From Thermoleophilia bacterium (GTDB lineage Bacteria > Actinomycetota > Thermoleophilia > Gaiellales > SKUG01): a stretch of DNA of 33,316 nt. Positions 1 through 8,619 of the stretch are shown here, one piece after another (the first letter of the stretch is position 1; the number at the start of each line of letters is the position of its first letter). The stretch is from the NCBI GenBank assembly GCA_025964435.1, contig JAOPYV010000052.1, positions 1 to 33,316 of the forward strand, read 5' to 3'. The notes under the pieces are model-generated. The model was not told the origin of the DNA and did no database searches. It saw only the letters and a list, made by a program, of their open reading frames with translations. The position numbers and the translations under genes were made by a program.

Positions 1-276
1 CTGGGCATCGTGAGCATCGCGCTCCAGCCAGTCCTCGATCCACGACCCGATGTCACGTGCGTCGCGGACAACGAGCCGTCCTCGGGATTCAGGGATGGGG
101 ACAAGGACTGCAACATCTCCCAGGCCAGCTCGGAAGAGATCAACGACTGGGACTCCGCACCCAAGCCGTTCCGGATCATCGGAGTCGCGCTGATCCTCGC
201 GGGGATCGTCACCGCCGTAGTCGCCTTCGTGCGCAGCAGGCGCAGCGACGGGCCGCCGGCAGGCCCGGCTGGCTGA
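1..276 (+). CDS. C-terminal part of a hypothetical single-TM protein (probably truncated by window start)
   Basis: Frame open from base 1 to TGA at 274-276; hydrophobic segment FRIIGVALILAGIVTAVVAFV followed by RSRR. Confidence 0.45.
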   Translation: MGIVSIALQPVLDPRPDVTCVADNEPSSGFRDGDKDCNISQASSEEINDWDSAPKPFRIIGVALILAGIVTAVVAFVRSRRSDGPPAGPAG

Positions 277-490
277 GCGCAGCGGAGAGCTACCAACGGC
301 GCCCGAGCCCACCAAATCTCCGAGGCGCGGCGCCAGCCGCGCCCATCGTCACTCGGATTCGGCGCCGAGGAGCAGCCGAGCGGCGCAGCCGCGAGCAGCC
401 GACGACAACGCAGGATCCCTCCGCCTGCGGCGAGGGCGACGAGCGGCCGAGCGCGCAGCGCTCAGGCCAGCGAGGAGCCCGAGACGCAGC

Positions 491-516
491 AATGGGCGCC
501 CCGAAGGGCGCCCATT
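491..516 (-). terminator. Hairpin terminator downstream of tRNA-Ser(GGA)
   Basis: aatgggcgccc-cgaa-gggcgcccatt: 11-bp perfect stem, reads as a UUCG tetraloop on the minus strand; 14 nt downstream of the tRNA; no clear U tract. Confidence 0.6.
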
Positions 517-529
517 GGAGTTCGCGCAG

Positions 530-619
530 CGGACGCGGAGGGATTCGAACCCTCGATACGCTTTAAGGGCGCATACACGATTTCCAATCGTGCTCCTTCA
601 GCCACTCGGACACGCGTCC
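530..619 (-). tRNA. tRNA-Ser(GGA)
   Basis: Minus strand GGACGCG...CGCGTCC acceptor stem, long variable arm, anticodon loop cacga-ttGGAaa-tcgtg, GGTTCGAATCC T-loop. Confidence 0.95.
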
Positions 620-636
620 ATTCCGTGCAAGACGCC

Positions 637-642
637 ATCCTA
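637..642 (-). promoter_or_regulatory. Putative -10 element (TAGGAT) for tRNA-Ser(GGA)
   Basis: TAGGAT on the minus strand 17 nt upstream of the tRNA 5' end. Confidence 0.4.
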
Positions 643-744
643 CAGAGCGGCAACCCCCGACGCATCCCCGTTGACGCTGCTCAGCATCCGGGTTCCACTG
701 GAGCCGCAGCCACGCCGAGCTGTATCCCGTGGGGGGAATATTCG

Positions 745-1668
745 ATGAGCGCCATTGCGCCGTCCGCATCCTGTTCGATGGCACCACCGCCCGGTAAAGG
801 CGGCTCGGTCGCGCCCAGCCGCGGCCTCGTCGCCACGCCGGAGCTGATCCAGCGCATCCAGGACGTCACCACGCGCCTCGCCGCACTCATGCAGGCGCTC
901 GCTGGCCAGCAGGCGCTCACGCCGCCACCGACGACGACGCCCACGACTCCGGCGCTGCCCGGCCCGCCCGCACCCAACTCACTTCCCACGGCGCCGCCCG
1001 TCGCGCCGGTCGCGCCCGGCACGGTCCAGACCGCAGATCCACTGCAGGGCTTTGGCGGCACCGGCGATCCCGCCGAGCGCGCACTGCTCGGCGCGACGAT
1101 GAACAAGCTCGGCACGACATCGGTCGGCCAGTCGCTGCTCAACTCGGTGCGCAACAAGGGCGTGAACCTCGACATCGTCTCCGACGCCGAGTTCAACCAG
1201 CGCTCGAAGGGCGCGACCGACGCGGTCGGCGTCTTCATCGGCAGCTCTACGGCCCCACCGACGGTGCTCGTGCGCGGCTCCGCGCTGAGCGCCAACTCCG
1301 AGAAGCAGCTCACGCACATCCTCAGCCATGAGCTGACCCATGCCGCACAGTGGGTCAGCGGCGAGACCAAGGGCGGCTACGCGCAGACCGCCGGCGCCGC
1401 AGCCAGCGGCATGAGCGCCGCGCAGCTCCAGGTCGGCGGCGTGCTCCAGCTCGAATCCGGGGCGGAGTTCGTCGCGAGCGCGATCGCGGCGCAGATCTCG
1501 GATCCGGTCACCTTCCAGCAGAAGGCGGCGGGCAACCTCGCAGGCGCCTATGCGATCAACTGGCAGTCGGTCAGCGACGGGGGCTACAACCCGCAGAAGC
1601 TCGCGATCGCCCAGGTCGTGTCGCCGACGGCGATGGGGCTCGTCCAGCAGGGCCTTGCCACGCGCTGA
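745..1668 (+). CDS. Putative zincin-type metallopeptidase (HExxH) with Pro/Thr-rich linker
   Basis: ILSHELTHAAQW motif (HELTH); start chosen at ATG 745 preceded by ggggggaata SD-like sequence; PPPTTTPTTPALPGPPAP linker. Confidence 0.65.
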   Translation: MSAIAPSASCSMAPPPGKGGSVAPSRGLVATPELIQRIQDVTTRLAALMQALAGQQALTPPPTTTPTTPALPGPPAPNSLPTAPPVAPVAPGTVQTADPLQGFGGTGDPAERALLGATMNKLGTTSVGQSLLNSVRNKGVNLDIVSDAEFNQRSKGATDAVGVFIGSSTAPPTVLVRGSALSANSEKQLTHILSHELTHAAQWVSGETKGGYAQTAGAAASGMSAAQLQVGGVLQLESGAEFVASAIAAQISDPVTFQQKAAGNLAGAYAINWQSVSDGGYNPQKLAIAQVVSPTAMGLVQQGLATR

Positions 1669-1680
1669 CGTGGGTCAGCG
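1663..1680. terminator. Compact hairpin between the zincin gene and the tRNA-Ser cluster, possibly bidirectional
   Basis: cgctgac-gtgg-gtcagcg: 7-bp perfect stem, 4-nt loop; includes the zincin stop codon. Confidence 0.4.
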
Positions 1681-1691
1681 GGGAAACAAGG

Positions 1692-1820
1692 TGCGATGGC
1701 GGCTCCCGTAGGCGGAGGGGGAGGGATTTGAACCCTCGGAAGGCTTGCACCCTCAACGGTTTTCGAGACCGTCCCGTTCGACCGCTCCGGCACCCCTCCA
1801 TGTAGGGAGCCGCCATCGCA
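1692..1820 (-). repeat. Perfect 16-bp inverted repeat enclosing tRNA-Ser(CGA)
   Basis: tgcgatggcggctccc (1692-1707) and its exact reverse complement gggagccgccatcgca (1805-1820); 5-nt spacer to the tRNA on each side. Confidence 0.9.
1713..1799 (-). tRNA. tRNA-Ser(CGA)
   Basis: GGAGGGG/CCCCTCC acceptor stem, anticodon loop acggt-ctCGAaa-accgt, long variable arm, GGTTCAAATCC T-arm. Confidence 0.95.
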
Positions 1821-1821
1821 A

Positions 1822-1911
1822 CGGAGAAGGAGGGATTCGAACCCTCGATAGAGGTTGACCCCCTATACCTCCTTAGCAGGGAGGCGCCTTCAGCCACTCG
1901 GCCACTTCTCC
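1822..1911 (-). tRNA. tRNA-Ser(GCT)
   Basis: GGAGAAG/CTTCTCC acceptor stem, anticodon loop cctcc-ctGCTaa-ggagg, long variable arm, GGTTCGAATCC. Confidence 0.95.
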
Positions 1912-1922
1912 AGATGCTGCGC

Positions 1923-1928
1923 ACCCTA
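1923..1928 (-). promoter_or_regulatory. Putative -10 element (TAGGGT) for the tRNA-Ser(GCT)-tRNA-Ser(CGA) unit
   Basis: TAGGGT on the minus strand 11 nt upstream of the tRNA 5' end. Confidence 0.4.
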
Positions 1929-1965
1929 CCGTATGGCGGGCCCGTCATGAAGAGCGTCGGTCGGA

Positions 1966-2670
1966 TCAGGCAGGCAGCGACCAGTCGATCGGCGGCTCAC
2001 CGCGTGCAATCAACCACTCGTTGACGCGGCTGTAGTTGCCACAGCCGTGGAAGCCGCGCGAGGCGGAGAGCGGCGACGGGTGGGCTGCACGCAGCACGAG
2101 GTGGCGCGATTCGTCGATCAGGTCGGCGCGCGCCTGGGCGTGCTTGCCCCAGAGCAGGAAGACGATGCCCTCGCGCTGCTGCGACAGCGCGCGCACGGCG
2201 GCGTCGGTCAGCGTGCGCCAGCCGGCGGCGGAGTGCGAACCCGCCTCGCCCGCGCGCACCGTCAACGACGTGTTGAGCAGCAGCACGCCGCGATCGGCCC
2301 AGGCCGACAGGTCGCCATGCGCCGGCCGAGCGAGCCCGAGATCTCGCTCGAGCTCGGTGAAGACGTTGCGCAGCGACGGCGGGATGACGACGCCGCGTGG
2401 CACGGCGAAGGCGAGACCATTCGCCTGCTCCGGCCCGTGGTAGGGGTCCTGACCCAGCACGACGACGCGGACCTGGTCGAACGGCGTGCGCTCGAAGGCG
2501 GTCATCCGCAGGGGGTGCGGCGGGTAGATGACCGCGTCATCGGCGATTTCTGCAGACAGGAATGCTCCGAGCGCTGCAAATTCCGGCGATGCCAGTTCGG
2601 GAGCCAGTGCGCGACGCCAGCCCGGTTCGAGTGGGGCGACAAGGTCGGTTGTGGCAGGACGAGCTGGCAT
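1966..2670 (-). CDS. ung: Uracil-DNA glycosylase, family 1
   Basis: VVVLGQDPYHGPEQANGLAFAVP and HPSPLSASRGFHGCGNYSRVN motifs. Confidence 0.97.
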   Translation of the reverse strand: MPARPATTDLVAPLEPGWRRALAPELASPEFAALGAFLSAEIADDAVIYPPHPLRMTAFERTPFDQVRVVVLGQDPYHGPEQANGLAFAVPRGVVIPPSLRNVFTELERDLGLARPAHGDLSAWADRGVLLLNTSLTVRAGEAGSHSAAGWRTLTDAAVRALSQQREGIVFLLWGKHAQARADLIDESRHLVLRAAHPSPLSASRGFHGCGNYSRVNEWLIARGEPPIDWSLPA

Positions 2671-2754
2671 CTCGCACCATCCTAGGCTGGATGCGGCGTT
2701 TCGGACATGGAATCAGTTCGATGGGCCGTTCGGCCTATTCACTCGTGATTCCTC

Positions 2755-4638
2755 ATGGTGCAGGCGTTTTCGTGCCGATACCGCCTATACGTGTCACCAC
2801 TCCTGCAGAACCAGCTTGATCGCCTCCTCCGCTTCGCCGCTGCGCGACGCGTCGGCATCCTCGCGCTGGTCGCGATCCTCATCGTCGCGGTGCCGACCGC
2901 GAGCGCGGCCCGCGCCAAGCTCATCCACGGCAAGACGCTGAAGAATCGCTCCGTCTCCGGCATGAAGCTCGGCCTCCACTCGATCACGAGCATGCACATC
3001 AAGAATGGTCAGGTGCTCTCGGCCGACATCCGTGACAGCAACATCATGGGCGTCGACGTCAAGAACGGCTCGATCACCGGCGCCGACCTCGCACCCAAGA
3101 CGATCACCGGCAGCCTGATCGCCGACCAGACGATCAGCGGCACTTCGATCAAGGACGGCACGATCGCCGCCAACGACCTTGCCCCCGGCGCAATCGATGC
3201 GCTGCGTACGTCGGTGTCGACCTCCCTCATCTCGGGCGCGATCACCGCTGACCTGATCGGCGACGGTTCGGTGACCGCCAGCAAGATTGCGGCCAACTCG
3301 ATCACCGGCGCGACGATCGCCAACGGTTCGATCACCGCGGCCGACCTCTCGGCTGGTGCCGTCTCCGGGGCGACGATTGCCGACGGATCGATCCACACCA
3401 ACGACCTGGCCGACGACGCCGTGGACACCGACAAGATCGTCGATGGCGCCGTGGACAACGCCAAGCTCGCGGATGGTTCGGTCGATGGCACCAAGCTCGT
3501 CGATGGGGCCGTGACTGGCGCCAAGCTCGCAACTGACACGATCGACGGATCACACCTCCTCGATGGCGGCGTTGGCAGCGACGACCTGGCGAACGATTCG
3601 ATCCTGACCAACCACATCGCCGACGGCACGATCACCGAGGACGACCTCGACCCGTCGATCGTGCTCGGTGGTGGCGGCGGTGGCCCGCTCGCCGACGACG
3701 AGGTGACGACGCAGAAGATCTTCGACGGCGCCGTGACCGCGCCCAAGCTCGGCGCCGGCGCAGTGACGGCCAGCGCGATCCTCGACGGCTCGATCATCAA
3801 CGCCGACCTTGGCGACGATTCGGTGACGAGCATCAAGATCGTCGATGGCACGATCGACACGGCCGATCTCAAGGACCAGGCAGTGACGAGCCTGAATATC
3901 GCAGACGGCACGATCGCTGGATCGGACATCGCGCTGAGCACGATCAACAGCACGCGCATCGCGGCCGGTGGCATCTCGATGAACAACCTTGCCGACGATG
4001 CCGTCCGCACGGCAAAGATCTACAACGGCACGATCCTCGCCGAAGACATCGCAATGGGTGCGATCACCACCGCGACGATCCAGAACGGCACCATCAAGGC
4101 CGAGGATTTGGCGGCGGGGGCGCTCGACGCCTCTGCGATCGCGGACGGCACGCTGCCCGCCGGCAAGCTCATCGCCGATTCGGTCTCGGCCACGCAGCTC
4201 GCGCCAGCCGCCGTCGACACGTCGGAGCTCAAGGACGGCTCGGTGACGCTCGCCAAGCTCGCTGGTGACGCGGTCGACACGACGAAGGTGCTCGACGGCT
4301 CGCTTGAGGCCGAGGACCTGTCCACCGCAGCACGCGCTGCGCTCGCAGCGCCCCCCGGTGGCGGCGCGGGAACGATCTATCGCAAGTCCTTCTCCAACGT
4401 CGCTGTCGTCGCGGCAGGCAGTGGTCAGAACATCGACGTGACGTGCACGAACCCGACCGACATCGCAATCAGTGGCGGCATTGCGTACGTCAGTGGCGGC
4501 ACGGCGACGGTGCGCAACACATTCAACAGCCCTTGGAGCGGGCCGACACCGGCCGTCGCCAGCGGCTGGTCGATCGGCGTCTACTCGGGCAGCGGAACCG
4601 TTACCGTCCAGCCCTGGGTCGTGTGCGTCACGCCCTGA
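2755..4638 (+). CDS. Decapeptide-repeat (tail-fibre/beta-solenoid-like) protein with N-terminal TM segment and distinct C-terminal domain
   Basis: About 42 tandem 10-aa units of consensus x-D-G-[ST/A]-[IV]-x-x-x-[DK]-[LI]; TM segment VGILALVAILIVAVPTASA; start uncertain (GTG at about 2790 also possible). Confidence 0.8.
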   Translation: MVQAFSCRYRLYVSPLLQNQLDRLLRFAAARRVGILALVAILIVAVPTASAARAKLIHGKTLKNRSVSGMKLGLHSITSMHIKNGQVLSADIRDSNIMGVDVKNGSITGADLAPKTITGSLIADQTISGTSIKDGTIAANDLAPGAIDALRTSVSTSLISGAITADLIGDGSVTASKIAANSITGATIANGSITAADLSAGAVSGATIADGSIHTNDLADDAVDTDKIVDGAVDNAKLADGSVDGTKLVDGAVTGAKLATDTIDGSHLLDGGVGSDDLANDSILTNHIADGTITEDDLDPSIVLGGGGGGPLADDEVTTQKIFDGAVTAPKLGAGAVTASAILDGSIINADLGDDSVTSIKIVDGTIDTADLKDQAVTSLNIADGTIAGSDIALSTINSTRIAAGGISMNNLADDAVRTAKIYNGTILAEDIAMGAITTATIQNGTIKAEDLAAGALDASAIADGTLPAGKLIADSVSATQLAPAAVDTSELKDGSVTLAKLAGDAVDTTKVLDGSLEAEDLSTAARAALAAPPGGGAGTIYRKSFSNVAVVAAGSGQNIDVTCTNPTDIAISGGIAYVSGGTATVRNTFNSPWSGPTPAVASGWSIGVYSGSGTVTVQPWVVCVTP

Positions 4639-4644
4639 CGGGCG

Positions 4645-4995
4645 TCAGCGCCCGACGGTCTTGATGAGCTCGGCGAGCTCACCGCTCTCGGCCATCTCGG
4701 TGACGATGTCGCAGCCGCCCACGAGCGTGCCGCCGACGAACAGCTGCGGCACGGTCGGCCACTCCGAGTACTCGGTGAGCACTTCGCGGATGCGCGGATC
4801 GACGAGCACGTTGACGGCGGAGAAGGATGCCTCGGCCGAATCGAGCGCCTGCACCGTGCGGGCGGAGAAGCCGCAGTAGGGCGCGTCGGGCGTGCCCTTC
4901 ATGAACAGGAGCACGGGCACGTCGTTGATCTTCTGGATGACTTCGGCCTTGAGCTCATCGCGGTCGAGAACGTTGCCGGACGGTGCGTCGGTCAT
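4645..4995 (-). CDS. grxD: Monothiol glutaredoxin, Grx4 family
   Basis: VLLFMKGTPDAPYCGFSARTV...WPTVPQLFVGGTLVGGCDIV; start at ATG 4995. Confidence 0.92.
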   Translation of the reverse strand: MTDAPSGNVLDRDELKAEVIQKINDVPVLLFMKGTPDAPYCGFSARTVQALDSAEASFSAVNVLVDPRIREVLTEYSEWPTVPQLFVGGTLVGGCDIVTEMAESGELAELIKTVGR

Positions 4996-4996
4996 G

Positions 4997-5245
4997 TCAG
5001 TGCTCCTGTGTGGGGATACGCGTGGTGAGTGCCAGCGCGTGGATCGAATGGTCGCCCATGTCGCCGTCGAGCGCACGATAGACGAGCTTGTGCTGCTCAA
5101 CGCGGCCGATGCCACGGAACAGCTCGCTCTCGACCTCGGCGCGGAAATGGTCGCCGGTGCCGGTGTAGTCAACGACGCTGACGGTCGCGCCGGGCAGGGC
5201 GGTGAGGATGCGATCGATGACGTAGGACTCGGTGGGCATGGCCAT
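4997..5245 (-). CDS. bolA: BolA family protein
   Basis: 82 aa, SVVDYTGTGDHFRAEVESELFRGIGRVEQHKLVYRAL...IHALALTTRIP; 1 nt from grxD start. Confidence 0.88.
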   Translation of the reverse strand: MAMPTESYVIDRILTALPGATVSVVDYTGTGDHFRAEVESELFRGIGRVEQHKLVYRALDGDMGDHSIHALALTTRIPTQEH

Positions 5246-5317
5246 ATCATCGCATTCCCCGGGGCTGGGCGGGTCCGGGTCCTGCAACCATGCGGCGTCG
5301 TGGCTCGATACACCGGT

Positions 5318-6550
5318 ATGGGGGGAGTACCGGGGATCCTGCGCTTTGGGATAGCTGCGACGTCGATTGGCGTGGCAGGAAGCGTTGCGCTCCATCTCAC
5401 CTCCCGGCACGGCGAGGCACTCGAAGCCACCCGCGCGGCGCGCAACGAGGGCGTCAAGCCGAGCAAGCAGGAGCTGCCGAGCGATGAGCTGTCGGCCAAC
5501 GCCGACGGCCTGGCCCGTCTGCTCGCCGTCGGCACTGCGGTCGGCAGCCTCGCGCTGGCGGGTGCCTTCGCGCTCGGCAAGCGGCCTGGCGCCGCCATCG
5601 CATCGCTGGGGGTCGCAACGGGCGCGGCGGGAGCAGCGCTGCTGGGCGGCTCGGGACCGCTCCACACCCGGATCGAGCGCAATGCCGCATCGACGCTCCA
5701 GTTCGTCAGCTCACGCCTGCACGCCGAGATGCAGCCGACGCGGCCCGACTTCGCCACGCAGCTGCCGACCGTCGATTCCAGCGCTGCCGCGAAGCCGCCG
5801 CGCCCGAGCGAGCAGGAGCTGCGCGCGGCGAAGCTCAAGCACGTGCCCGGCACGCCCGACCTCGACGAGGCGAAGCGCCAGGCCGATGCCGTCATCGCGA
5901 AGATCGACTGGGACAAGCAGGACATCCTGATGTGGCTGCCCGGCACCTACACGCACAACATGGCCAACAACTGGATCAAGTACGGCGAGGAGCGCTTCAC
6001 CGACGGCTCGGTCGTGATGATGGACTACCCCGCGACGCTCGACTTCGAGAGCAGCGTCTCGACCGGCATGGAGACGCTGCGGCTCGTGCTCGCGGAGGTG
6101 GCGCGGCGCGACGGTGACCACCGCGTGATGCTCGGCGGCCACAGCCAGGGCGCATGGATCATCGGCGATGCGATGGCGACGCCCGAGATTCGCGGCATGG
6201 TCGATCGCGCAGTGCTGTACGGCAACCCCGGGCTCGCGAGGGAGCACTACGACGATCGCGACGATGCGCAGGTCGTGGAGCTCAACGATCCCAACGACGT
6301 GATCGCCGCCAAGGTCGCGGACCGCGCCGGATTCATCGACGCGATGGGCGCGATGGAGCAGGGCATCGACGCGACGAACGTGCTCGGCGCAGTCGGCAAC
6401 ACGTTGGCGAATCCGAAGGTGTCGGCGTACTGGGCCGTGGCATCGATGGATGCCGAGCGGTGGGTGCACAGCGACCCGCACCAGTACTACTACGCCTACC
6501 GCGACGGGCTGTCATGGCTCGACACGGGCACGGTCGAACCGAAGTCGTAG
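5318..6550 (+). CDS. Membrane-associated alpha/beta-hydrolase-like protein
   Basis: GGHSQGAW nucleophile elbow; two hydrophobic N-terminal segments (IAATSIGVAGSVAL; LAVGTAVGSLALAGAFAL...GVATGAAGAALLGG). Confidence 0.7.
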   Translation: MGGVPGILRFGIAATSIGVAGSVALHLTSRHGEALEATRAARNEGVKPSKQELPSDELSANADGLARLLAVGTAVGSLALAGAFALGKRPGAAIASLGVATGAAGAALLGGSGPLHTRIERNAASTLQFVSSRLHAEMQPTRPDFATQLPTVDSSAAAKPPRPSEQELRAAKLKHVPGTPDLDEAKRQADAVIAKIDWDKQDILMWLPGTYTHNMANNWIKYGEERFTDGSVVMMDYPATLDFESSVSTGMETLRLVLAEVARRDGDHRVMLGGHSQGAWIIGDAMATPEIRGMVDRAVLYGNPGLAREHYDDRDDAQVVELNDPNDVIAAKVADRAGFIDAMGAMEQGIDATNVLGAVGNTLANPKVSAYWAVASMDAERWVHSDPHQYYYAYRDGLSWLDTGTVEPKS

Positions 6551-7654
6551 CTGCTCGCCGATGCGCGGCTCGGCATCCTCGTCGTCGGGCTCCGATGCCC
6601 CACGGTCGAAGGCGGCGACCCGCACGCCGAGCAGGCGCACCGGCTGGGCAGGGGCGTACTCGCGCAGCAGCTCGATCGCGATGTCAGCGACGTACTCGTA
6701 GTGGTTGGTCGGCGCCTCGATCGTGCGGGCACGGGTCGCGGTGCTGAAGTCGGCGAGCCGGACCTTGATCCCGATCGTGCGGCCGCGCAGCTCGCGTGAT
6801 GTCAGTCGCTCGCAGAGCTCGGCGGTCAGCTCGCGCATCCGCTCCTCGAGCTCCTCCAGGTCGGCGATGTCGATGTCGAAGGTCGTCTCCTCCGACACCG
6901 ACTTGACCTCGCGGTGCGGCTGCACCACGCCCGCGTGCTCGAAGGCGGCGCGGGCCTGCAGCTCGAGCCCGCGGCGCTCGCCGAACTTCCGTGCCAGCAA
7001 TGACTGGTCGGCATCGCGCAGGGCGGCCAGCGATCCAATGCCGAGCGCATCGAGCGCGTCGGCGGTCTTGGGGCCGATGCCCGGGATGATGCGCGGCGCG
7101 GCGGTGGCGAAGATCTCGCAGCACTGCTCGCGCGACGCGACGTTGAAGGCGGCCGGCTTGCGGTAGTCGCTCAGCACCTTGGCGCAGAGCTTGTTCGGGC
7201 CGATGCCGACGCTGTAGGTGAGCCCGACCTGCTCGCGGATCTCGGCGACGAGCTCGCGCATGGCGCGCACCGGGTTCTCCAGCTCGGTGATGTCGAGGTA
7301 GGCCTCGTCCAGCGAGAGCGGCTCGATCGTCGGGCAGGCGCGCTCCATCAGCTCCATCGCGCGGCGCGAATAGGCCTTGTAGAGCGTGAAGTCGGGAGCC
7401 AGGAAGACGGCGTGCGGGCACAGCTGGCGCGCGCGTGCGGCGGGCTGGGCCGAGCCGATCCCGAACGTGCGGGCCTCGTAGCTGGCGGTGGTGACGATGC
7501 TGCGTGGGCCGGAGCCGGCGACGACGACGGGCTTGCCGGCGAGCGAGGGGTCCTCGAGCAGGTGCACGCTGGCGTAGAAGGCGTCGGCGTCGACGTGGGC
7601 GATGACGCGACGCGGGGCGAGCTGGGTGCCGGGTGACGCCATGGTCGACATCAT
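6512..7654 (-). CDS. dinB: DNA polymerase IV (Y-family)
   Basis: VIAHVDADAFYASV, PLSLDEAYLDIT, SVGIGPNKLCAK, IPGIGPKTADAL motifs. Confidence 0.96.
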   Translation of the reverse strand: MMSTMASPGTQLAPRRVIAHVDADAFYASVHLLEDPSLAGKPVVVAGSGPRSIVTTASYEARTFGIGSAQPAARARQLCPHAVFLAPDFTLYKAYSRRAMELMERACPTIEPLSLDEAYLDITELENPVRAMRELVAEIREQVGLTYSVGIGPNKLCAKVLSDYRKPAAFNVASREQCCEIFATAAPRIIPGIGPKTADALDALGIGSLAALRDADQSLLARKFGERRGLELQARAAFEHAGVVQPHREVKSVSEETTFDIDIADLEELEERMRELTAELCERLTSRELRGRTIGIKVRLADFSTATRARTIEAPTNHYEYVADIAIELLREYAPAQPVRLLGVRVAAFDRGASEPDDEDAEPRIGEQLRLRFDRARVEP

Positions 7655-7678
7655 AGGCGCGGCTGCGGCACCGCTTCG

Positions 7679-8242
7679 CTACAGCTCGACGCGGTGGACG
7701 AGCACGGTGGGGCGCACGTCGAGGTCCCAGACCTCGACGCTGGCGAGCGAGCCGGTGAGCGGCAGCTCCGCGCTGACCTGCTCGAGCGCCGCGACGCGGT
7801 GCGGCTCGGCCACGGCGTAGGCGAGCGTCAGGTGCGGTGTCCAGGGACGCGCGAGCATCACCGGGTCGAGCTCCTCCTCGGGAATCGCCTGAGCGACTGC
7901 AGCGCGCGCGGCATGGAGCGGCCCACCGTCGGCGGGCTCGACGTAGACGATCCGGCCACCACCGAAGGTGTCAGCCGAGCGCAGGTCGAGCTCACGTGCG
8001 GCGCCGGCGAGCTGGACGGCTGCTGCGAGCGCGGCAGTGTGGGACGGCGAGGCGCTGCGCAGCATCGTCAGGTGCGGATGGAAGCGCGGCGCCGTGGCGG
8101 CTCCGGGCGCGATCAGGCCCGCCGCCTCGAGCCGCGCCGCGATCGCCCGCAGGGCTGCATCGAGCAGGGCGTCGGGTCGCAGCTCATAGCTGTAGCGCTG
8201 CCGCGGATCGTGCACGAAGCTGGTCGACGGCCTCTCCTTCAC
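7679..8242 (-). CDS. 2'-5' RNA ligase / 2H phosphoesterase family protein
   Basis: Two HxT motifs: FHPHLTML and WTPHLTLAYAV. Confidence 0.8.
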   Translation of the reverse strand: MKERPSTSFVHDPRQRYSYELRPDALLDAALRAIAARLEAAGLIAPGAATAPRFHPHLTMLRSASPSHTAALAAAVQLAGAARELDLRSADTFGGGRIVYVEPADGGPLHAARAAVAQAIPEEELDPVMLARPWTPHLTLAYAVAEPHRVAALEQVSAELPLTGSLASVEVWDLDVRPTVLVHRVEL

Positions 8243-8619
8243 GGCGCGACCAGCTCGACCTTGATGCGATCTGGATCCTCGAAGAAGACGGCGTAGTAGT
8301 CAGGGCCGCCGGCGAACGGATGCTGTGCTGCGTAGAGCACCTCGACTCCGCGCTCCCGGAGGGCGCTCGTCAGCTGATCGACCTGCTCGCGCGATCGCGC
8401 GCGAAATGCCAGGTGATTGAGTCCGGTCTGGCCACGATGGAAGGGCGCTGCGAGATGGCGCGGGGCGGTCTGGACGAAGGCCAGCTCGATGCCGTCGACC
8501 ATCCAGCTGCGACCACGCTCCCACTGCATGTGTGGCGCGTGGCCGAGCCACTCCAAAAGCCAGCCCCAGAAGGCCGATGAGCGCTCGAGGTCGGAGACGT
8601 TGAGCTCGAGATGGTGCAT
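8239..8619 (-). CDS. VOC (glyoxalase/bleomycin resistance) superfamily protein
   Basis: MHHLELNVSDLERSSAFWGWLLEWLG...GLNHLAFRARSREQVD...DYYAVFFEDPDRIKVELV; 4-bp overlap with next gene. Confidence 0.88.
   Translation of the reverse strand: MHHLELNVSDLERSSAFWGWLLEWLGHAPHMQWERGRSWMVDGIELAFVQTAPRHLAAPFHRGQTGLNHLAFRARSREQVDQLTSALRERGVEVLYAAQHPFAGGPDYYAVFFEDPDRIKVELVAP

Noticed and set aside
1350-1692. Near-duplicate tgggtcagcgg...acaagg strings at 1350 and 1671
   Set aside because: Short 11-bp identity with an indel afterwards. The second copy is explained by the hairpin at the gene end; likely coincidence.
2755-4638. Prophage call based on tail-fibre-like repeats
   Set aside because: No capsid, terminase, portal, integrase or lysis genes nearby; flanked by ung and grxD-bolA.
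4996-5946. N-terminal extension of the glutaredoxin ORF (4645-5946)
   Set aside because: Covers bolA in another frame and the hydrolase antisense. Real Grx starts at ATG 4995.
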